NCBI GenBank assembly: GCA_020344755.1
Contig: CP070829.1
Span: 1,362,516 to 1,400,044 of the forward strand
Reading direction: 5' to 3'
DNA: 37,529 nt
DNA from: Gemmatimonadales bacterium
Lineage (GTDB): Bacteria > Gemmatimonadota > Gemmatimonadetes > Longimicrobiales > Gaopeijiaceae
The translations under genes and the position numbers were made by a program. Below the pieces are notes generated by a model that ran no database searches, had not been told where the DNA came from, and saw nothing but the letters and a program-made list of their open reading frames with translations. Within the stretch, counting starts at the first letter, position 1. Each line of letters opens with the position of its first letter. Positions 34,447 through 37,529 of this stretch are shown piece after piece.

Positions 34447-35208
34447 GTGAACCGATCTGTTGCGGCTCGATGGGCCGGCGAGTTCACGGTCATCGTGTTC
34501 GGCGTTCTCGTTGCGCTGGGCGTCGATGATTGGAACGCGCGGAGACAGGACCGCGAGTTGGAGCGTAGCCTGCTCGACCGGATGCAGGCGGAGCTCTCGG
34601 CTGACGGCGCCGACCTAGCCACCGCGGCGGCTGACGCTCAGCTCCGGTTACGGGTGCTCGACGCTGTTCTGGCAGGGCTGGGCGACGAAACGGCTCAGAC
34701 GCGAATGAGGCTTCAGGAGAACGACTCCCTCTTCAGTCCTTCCCGCCGTGACTCGCTGCGGGCGCTAGCTGGTCGGTCTCTTTGGGCGTCTCCGGACGTG
34801 GAGGCCCGGCCGCTCGGCGGCTTCCAGTATCGACCTGAGTTCGACCTGTCGTCTACCGCATACCAAGAGATGATTGCGACGGGTGCAGTCCGGATTTTGA
34901 AAGACAACGCGCTGCGCGCCGCGGTGATGTCATACTACCAACTCGCCGAAGACCAGGGTGGCAATGAGCAGCGTCAAATGGGGTACAATGACCGTCTGGA
35001 AGATGCCTTGGTGTCGATCGGGGTCGCGGCGGGTGACGACATCAGTCTCGTGGATCTCGTGGCGGCCGCTCGCCGGGTACCGACGTTTGCAGTGGAAGCA
35101 CGAAGGGCTCAGACCAACATCCGCATGCAAGCCGTTTACTACTCGCGCATCGAAGTTGGTAGGCTTCAGCTCGAGGAGGTGATCCGGGACTACCGAGCGG
35201 GTCGCTAG
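34447..35208 (+). CDS. Cassette 1: DUF6090-like single-pass membrane protein
   Basis: 253 aa. The N-terminus GEFTVIVFGVLVALGVDDWN followed by RRQDRELERSLLDRM is the DUF6090 signature: a transmembrane helix ending in an acidic WN motif, then a charged helical rod. The remainder is helical with a conserved-looking patch around AVRILKDNALRAAVMSYY. No enzymatic motif is visible, and family function is unknown. GTG at 34447 has GGAG five bases upstream. The stop TAG (35206-35208) lies in the attC1 5' core. The gene at 35886 has the same architecture though diverged sequence; both lie in cassettes. Confidence 0.78.
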   Translation: MNRSVAARWAGEFTVIVFGVLVALGVDDWNARRQDRELERSLLDRMQAELSADGADLATAAADAQLRLRVLDAVLAGLGDETAQTRMRLQENDSLFSPSRRDSLRALAGRSLWASPDVEARPLGGFQYRPEFDLSSTAYQEMIATGAVRILKDNALRAAVMSYYQLAEDQGGNEQRQMGYNDRLEDALVSIGVAAGDDISLVDLVAAARRVPTFAVEARRAQTNIRMQAVYYSRIEVGRLQLEEVIRDYRAGR

Positions 35209-35308
35209 CCAACAAGGAATTGCTGCTGTCCGAGGATGCGTTGAGGGAAGCTCGCTTCGCTCGCCATCAGCTTGTAAGGTGCGGCAGCAGAATTCCGTGT
35301 CGCTAGGT
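35207..35308 (+). repeat. attC1 recombination site, ends cassette 1
   Basis: Starts AGCCAACAAGGAATTGCTGC and ends GCAGCAGAATTCCGTGTCGC, then TAGGT. The arms pair as GGAATT[G]CTGCTG against CAGCAGAATTCC with one unpaired G, the extrahelical base expected of attC. The right-hand core is GCTAGGT, with C replacing T of the usual GTT cut triplet. The centre forms a variable stem region (GCTCGCTTCGCTCGCC). Confidence 0.78.
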
Positions 35309-35333
35309 CGCGTCTCGAGCCCCGGGGGCACTG

Positions 35334-35759
35334 ATGAGCTCGACTCAAGAACAGAACGAAGATGTGGTTCGGCGCTTCATCACCGAGACGGATCGCGGCA
35401 ACCCGGAGATTCTGCTTGAAGTAATGACTGAGGATGCCCGCTGGCACCTCGGAGGGGCTACGTTGGACCGCGAAAGCCTCCTCGCTGCATCCAAGTCCTT
35501 CAATGCCGCCTTCCCAGACCTCAAGCATGGACTTGAGGATCTCTTTGCTGTGGGAGATCGCGTCGTGATGAGAGGGGTCAATTCCGGAACGCACACTGGT
35601 GAGTTCATGGGCCTCGCCCCTACCGACCGATCCGTCAAGTTCGGGATCCTTATCATCTTTCGCCTTGAGGAAGGTCGGATTGCAGAGGCGTGGGAGGAGG
35701 CTGACGTGCTTGGCCTGCTCGCTCAACTCGGTGTGAAGGTCCCGCCAGACGCGACCTAA
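35334..35759 (+). CDS. Cassette 2: SnoaL-like / ester cyclase-like NTF2-fold protein
   Basis: 141 aa, the usual size for one NTF2-like domain. NEDVVRRFITETDRGNPEIL is the first helix pair; EDARWHLGGATLDRE, AFPDLKHGLEDLFAVGDRVV and the end HTGEFMGLAPT followed by FRLEEGRIAEAWEEAD match the SnoaL-like polyketide cyclase family, where members act as small-molecule isomerases, cyclases or hydrolases, or are catalytically unknown. The substrate cannot be deduced. ATG at 35334 has a GGGGG tract upstream. The stop TAA overlaps the 5' core of attC2. Confidence 0.88.
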   Translation: MSSTQEQNEDVVRRFITETDRGNPEILLEVMTEDARWHLGGATLDRESLLAASKSFNAAFPDLKHGLEDLFAVGDRVVMRGVNSGTHTGEFMGLAPTDRSVKFGILIIFRLEEGRIAEAWEEADVLGLLAQLGVKVPPDAT

Positions 35760-35854
35760 CAAGAAGTTGCTGCTGTCGCGGCCGGCGTCTGGGGTCGCGC
35801 GCTCTGCGCGCGGTCATCAAGCTGATGCGCAGCAGAACTGCAAAGCCGTTAGCT
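35754..35854 (+). repeat. attC2 recombination site, ends cassette 2
   Basis: 5' core ACCTAAC fits RYYYAAC perfectly; the 3' core is GTTAGCT. The arms pair AGTT[G]CTGCTG with CAGCAGAACT, leaving one unpaired G. The middle contains the hairpin GCGCGC...GCGCGC. The best-preserved attC in the array; 101 bp. Confidence 0.85.
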
Positions 35855-35885
35855 CGCCACGCAGCCATGGAGACGTGAATCTCGG

Positions 35886-36599
35886 ATGACCGATCGGACA
35901 GGGGTGCCTTCGAGAAGCTGGACCGCCCTGACACTTGAAGGCGTCGTAATCGTGCTCGGGATCATCATCGCGCTCGGCGCCGAAGCACTCTGGGATTCGG
36001 CACGGGATCGAAGGGAGGAGCAGGTCGCTCTTCGGCATCTGGCCGAGGACTTCAGCAAGAATGCAGCTCGATTCGATACGGCCGTTGCCTGGCATCGCGG
36101 TTCCCGCGACGCGACGCTGGCTCTAATGGAGAGCCTGACCGCGGGGCGGGTCCCTGAGTCCGATTCGCTCCGCATCCTTGTCCGCAAGGTTACCGACTGG
36201 TGGACGTTTGACCCAAGTGATGGAGCTTTGGAGTCCCTGCTGTATTCCGGCCAGTTCGCGCTGATCCAAGATGACTCACTTCGGCTCGAGCTAGCCGCGT
36301 GGCCGGGCCTGCTTCGTGACTACAGAGAGGAAGAAGATGGGATTGGGGTCTTGGCCATGGACTTCCAGAGTGACTACCTCATGTCCCATCTCGATTACGG
36401 CGCTTTGATCCTGCCCGAGATCGCGGGAGATGACCTGGGGCTTGGCGAACTTGCCAGCGATCCAGTCTTCCGCAACTTCTTGGCCCGTCGCTATTCGTGG
36501 ATGCCTGATCTCTTGGCGGAAGCTGAGACCGTTCGCAGTTCGCTGCAGCGCATCCGTACCCTGGTAGACCGGAATCTGAAGGATGGGCCGGATGGCTAG
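35886..36599 (+). CDS. Cassette 3: second DUF6090-like single-pass membrane protein
   Basis: 237 aa. EGVVIVLGIIIALGAEALWD, then SARDRREEQVALRHLAEDF repeats the architecture of the cassette 1 protein: a transmembrane helix after a short polar start, then an acidic and aromatic residue and a charged helical region. Downstream parts are diverged (DWWTFDPSDGALESLLYSGQ, then LIQDDSLRLELAAWP), with 'LL.SG....I....LR..L..W' resembling the same region of the first protein (MIATGAVRILKDNALRAAVM). The family function is unknown. The ATG has GGAGA about 12 bases upstream. The stop TAG lies in attC3. Confidence 0.78.
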   Translation: MTDRTGVPSRSWTALTLEGVVIVLGIIIALGAEALWDSARDRREEQVALRHLAEDFSKNAARFDTAVAWHRGSRDATLALMESLTAGRVPESDSLRILVRKVTDWWTFDPSDGALESLLYSGQFALIQDDSLRLELAAWPGLLRDYREEEDGIGVLAMDFQSDYLMSHLDYGALILPEIAGDDLGLGELASDPVFRNFLARRYSWMPDLLAEAETVRSSLQRIRTLVDRNLKDGPDG

Positions 36600-36717
36600 C
36601 TAACAAGGCATTGCTGCTGTCGCGGGCTGGGCGTGAGGGTCACGCGGTCACTCGGCTTGCACCTCGCGACCGGTGGGAAGCATTGTGGTCGCGCAGCAGA
36701 ATTTCGCATCGCTAGGC
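36598..36717 (+). repeat. attC3 recombination site, ends cassette 3
   Basis: 5' core AGCTAAC is the exact complement of the GTTAGCT core at which cassette 3 begins (35848-35854), the pairing expected of one circular cassette. Arms ATT[G]CTGCTG and CAGCAGAAT pair with an unpaired G. The 3' core is GCTAGGC, again with C in the cut triplet. 120 bp. Confidence 0.82.
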
Positions 36718-36731
36718 GGCGGAGGCAGGCG

Positions 36732-37244
36732 TTGAAGACTCCCATGCCAGTGGACGTGCGGCTCGAGCCGCTAGACCGTGCCGGTAGAGAGCTGCTTCGG
36801 GGTTGGCTTCGTCGGCCTACCGTCTCTCGATGGTGGGGTGACCCCGCCGACTCGTTCGCTGCGGTGACTCGGCAGCCAGCCAGCGATCAGGCTCTCATTT
36901 CTGTGGCAGGCCTACCGGTCGGCTACCTGCTGTGGCGAAGACTCGATCCGGCCGAGGTCGCGGAGGCCGGACTCGCTGACCTCCCGTCGGATCATATGGA
37001 CTTGGACATTCTCATCGGTGAACCCGAGTGGATGGGGCGAGGAGTCGGCCCCATGGCACTTCAAATGATACTGGCCCGACTCGGTGCTGAAGGATGTTCC
37101 TCGGTGGGGGTCGGTACCGACCTAGCGAATGCACGCGCCGTCCGCGCCTTCGAGAAGGCTGGTTTCAGGCAGTTCCGTCAGTTCGAAGAGAACGGTCGCG
37201 CTATCTGCTACCTGATTCGAGAACCGGCGTCTGGCGTCCAATAA
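36732..37244 (+). CDS. Cassette 4: GNAT acetyltransferase, AAC(6')/Acetyltransf_8-like
   Basis: 170 aa from TTG 36732, which has GGAGG at ideal spacing; the ATG at 36744 is the alternative and a longer start at 36633 would enter attC3. The N-terminal LLRGWLRRPTVSRWWGDP resembles the 'V..WW..P' start of Acetyltransf_8/AAC(6')-type proteins. LPVGYLLWRRLD is followed by DLDILIGEPEWMGRGVGPMA, the acetyl-CoA loop GRGVG, and ARAVRAFEKAGF, a typical motif B. This subgroup includes aminoglycoside 6'-N-acetyltransferases, often found on cassettes, but also siderophore and uncharacterised acetyltransferases, so resistance is not claimed. Confidence 0.85.
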   Translation: MKTPMPVDVRLEPLDRAGRELLRGWLRRPTVSRWWGDPADSFAAVTRQPASDQALISVAGLPVGYLLWRRLDPAEVAEAGLADLPSDHMDLDILIGEPEWMGRGVGPMALQMILARLGAEGCSSVGVGTDLANARAVRAFEKAGFRQFRQFEENGRAICYLIREPASGVQ

Positions 37245-37336
37245 GCGTTCACCATGGTCGCGGGGCCACACGTGTGGTGCGCACTTGGTGCGCGTGACCT
37301 GTCGTGGTGCGCAGTAGAAACGCAAAGCCGTTATTT
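37236..37336 (+). repeat. Degenerate attC4-like site, ends cassette 4
   Basis: Position is right, since it follows the ORF stop at 37244. The 5' core GTCCAAT and the 3' core GTTATTT are imperfect. AGTAGAAACGCAAAGCCGTTA resembles the right arm of the other sites (CAGCAGAACTGCAAAGCCGTTA in attC2). GCGTT at 37245-37249 pairs with AACGC at 37319-37323, but the CTGCTG/CAGCAG arms are not fully kept. Moderate evidence. Confidence 0.5.
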
Positions 37337-37379
37337 GGCCCCAGCGTTGAGTACCACGACGTCGACCTGCGGAGGCTCC

Positions 37380-37529
37380 TCAGGGCTCGGGACTCGCCGT
37401 AGCCTTGTCGAGAGGTGAATACAGCGCGTCGGATCGGGTGAGGCGGCCCTTTTCAGAATCGAGCCAACCATCCATCGCCTCGCGAAATTCGGGGATGAAG
37501 GCGTGACGCCTTTCCTGCCAGTATTCCCT
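37380..37529 (-). CDS. 3' end of a gene on the minus strand, in the fifth cassette or beyond the array
   Basis: Only the last 49 codons are in the window, ending at TGA 37382-37380. The peptide (YWQERRHAFIPEFREAMDGW, then LTRSDALYSP) has natural amino acid composition. I recognise no family. It lies after the degenerate attC4 and runs against the direction of cassettes 1-4; either a reverse-oriented cassette gene, or chromosomal sequence after the array end. The gap 37337-37379 shows no other coding signal. Confidence 0.45.
   Translation of the reverse strand, partial: REYWQERRHAFIPEFREAMDGWLDSEKGRLTRSDALYSPLDKATASPEP

Larger units (their letters stand above)
34419..37336 (+). mobile_element. 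Integron gene-cassette array: four complete cassettes, a fifth beginning at 37331
   Basis: Cassettes run 34420-35302, 35303-35848, 35849-36711 and 36712-37330. Each has one plus-strand ORF whose stop codon lies in the 5' core of a 100-120 bp attC-like site, the normal cassette anatomy. The sites share the arms ATTG/GTTG-CTGCTG and CAGCAG-AATT/AACT with an unpaired G, but have unrelated central parts, as attC sites of sedentary chromosomal integrons do. GC content is visibly lower than in flanking genes. The integrase remnant at 34012-34281 lies to the left. The ORFs are a DUF6090-like protein, a SnoaL-like protein, a second DUF6090-like protein and a GNAT. Confidence 0.82.

Noticed and set aside
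1..37529. CRISPR arrays, tRNA or rRNA genes, IS transposases
   Set aside because: No spaced identical repeats, cloverleaf-like sequence or transposase motif was seen on either strand; the only mobile-element signals are the integron ones.

Overview
The window is GC-rich chromosomal DNA from a bacterium that resembles Gemmatimonadota or a related lineage. This is inferred from gene content: four long ADOP-type ABC permeases, three paired with PadR regulators, a CocE-type secreted peptidase, HEGYxGH-type DUF885 hydrolases, a zinc-ribbon/PEGA Ser/Thr kinase, and frequent GTG starts with 4-base stop/start overlaps. No rRNA or tRNA gene or CRISPR array was seen.

Layout. (1) 1-6113: the tail of a probable M24 metallopeptidase faces a minus-strand operon of two DUF885-type proteins and a peptide-binding lipoprotein; a small lipoprotein and a 53-residue ORF follow on the plus strand. 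(2) 6153-15958: two padR-ADOP pairs, a secreted CocE/NonD hydrolase, a GNAT acetyltransferase and a VOC protein. (3) 16034-19124: a signalling pair, a cNMP-fold histidine kinase and a response regulator whose output is a glutaredoxin-like plus thioredoxin-reductase-like oxidoreductase without the usual CxxC. (4) 19299-25897: two convergent ADOP permeases separated by a perfect 14-bp-stem hairpin, a third PadR with an 18-bp palindrome upstream, and an exported RidA-like protein. (5) 25910-32935: an envelope operon (TPR protein, beta-barrel protein, two Ig/PPC-like lipoproteins) tightly coupled by overlapping genes and followed by a transmembrane PEGA Ser/Thr kinase. (6) 33050-33916: an SDR oxidoreductase.

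(7) 34012-37529 is the most unusual part: a decayed integron. A broken integron-integrase remnant is followed by gene cassettes, each ending in an attC-like site with the same anatomy: core AAC.., an ATTG/GTTG-CTGCTG arm, and a CAGCAG-AATT/AACT arm with one unpaired G. The cassettes encode two diverged DUF6090-like single-pass membrane proteins, a SnoaL/ester-cyclase-like protein and an AAC(6')/Acetyltransf_8-like GNAT; a further element has a reverse-strand gene running off the window. Visibly lower GC marks the array as foreign. The integrase remnant points the same way as the cassettes, with its 3' end next to the array, the opposite of the classical layout.

Most functional names rest on motif reading by eye. 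No database search was possible.
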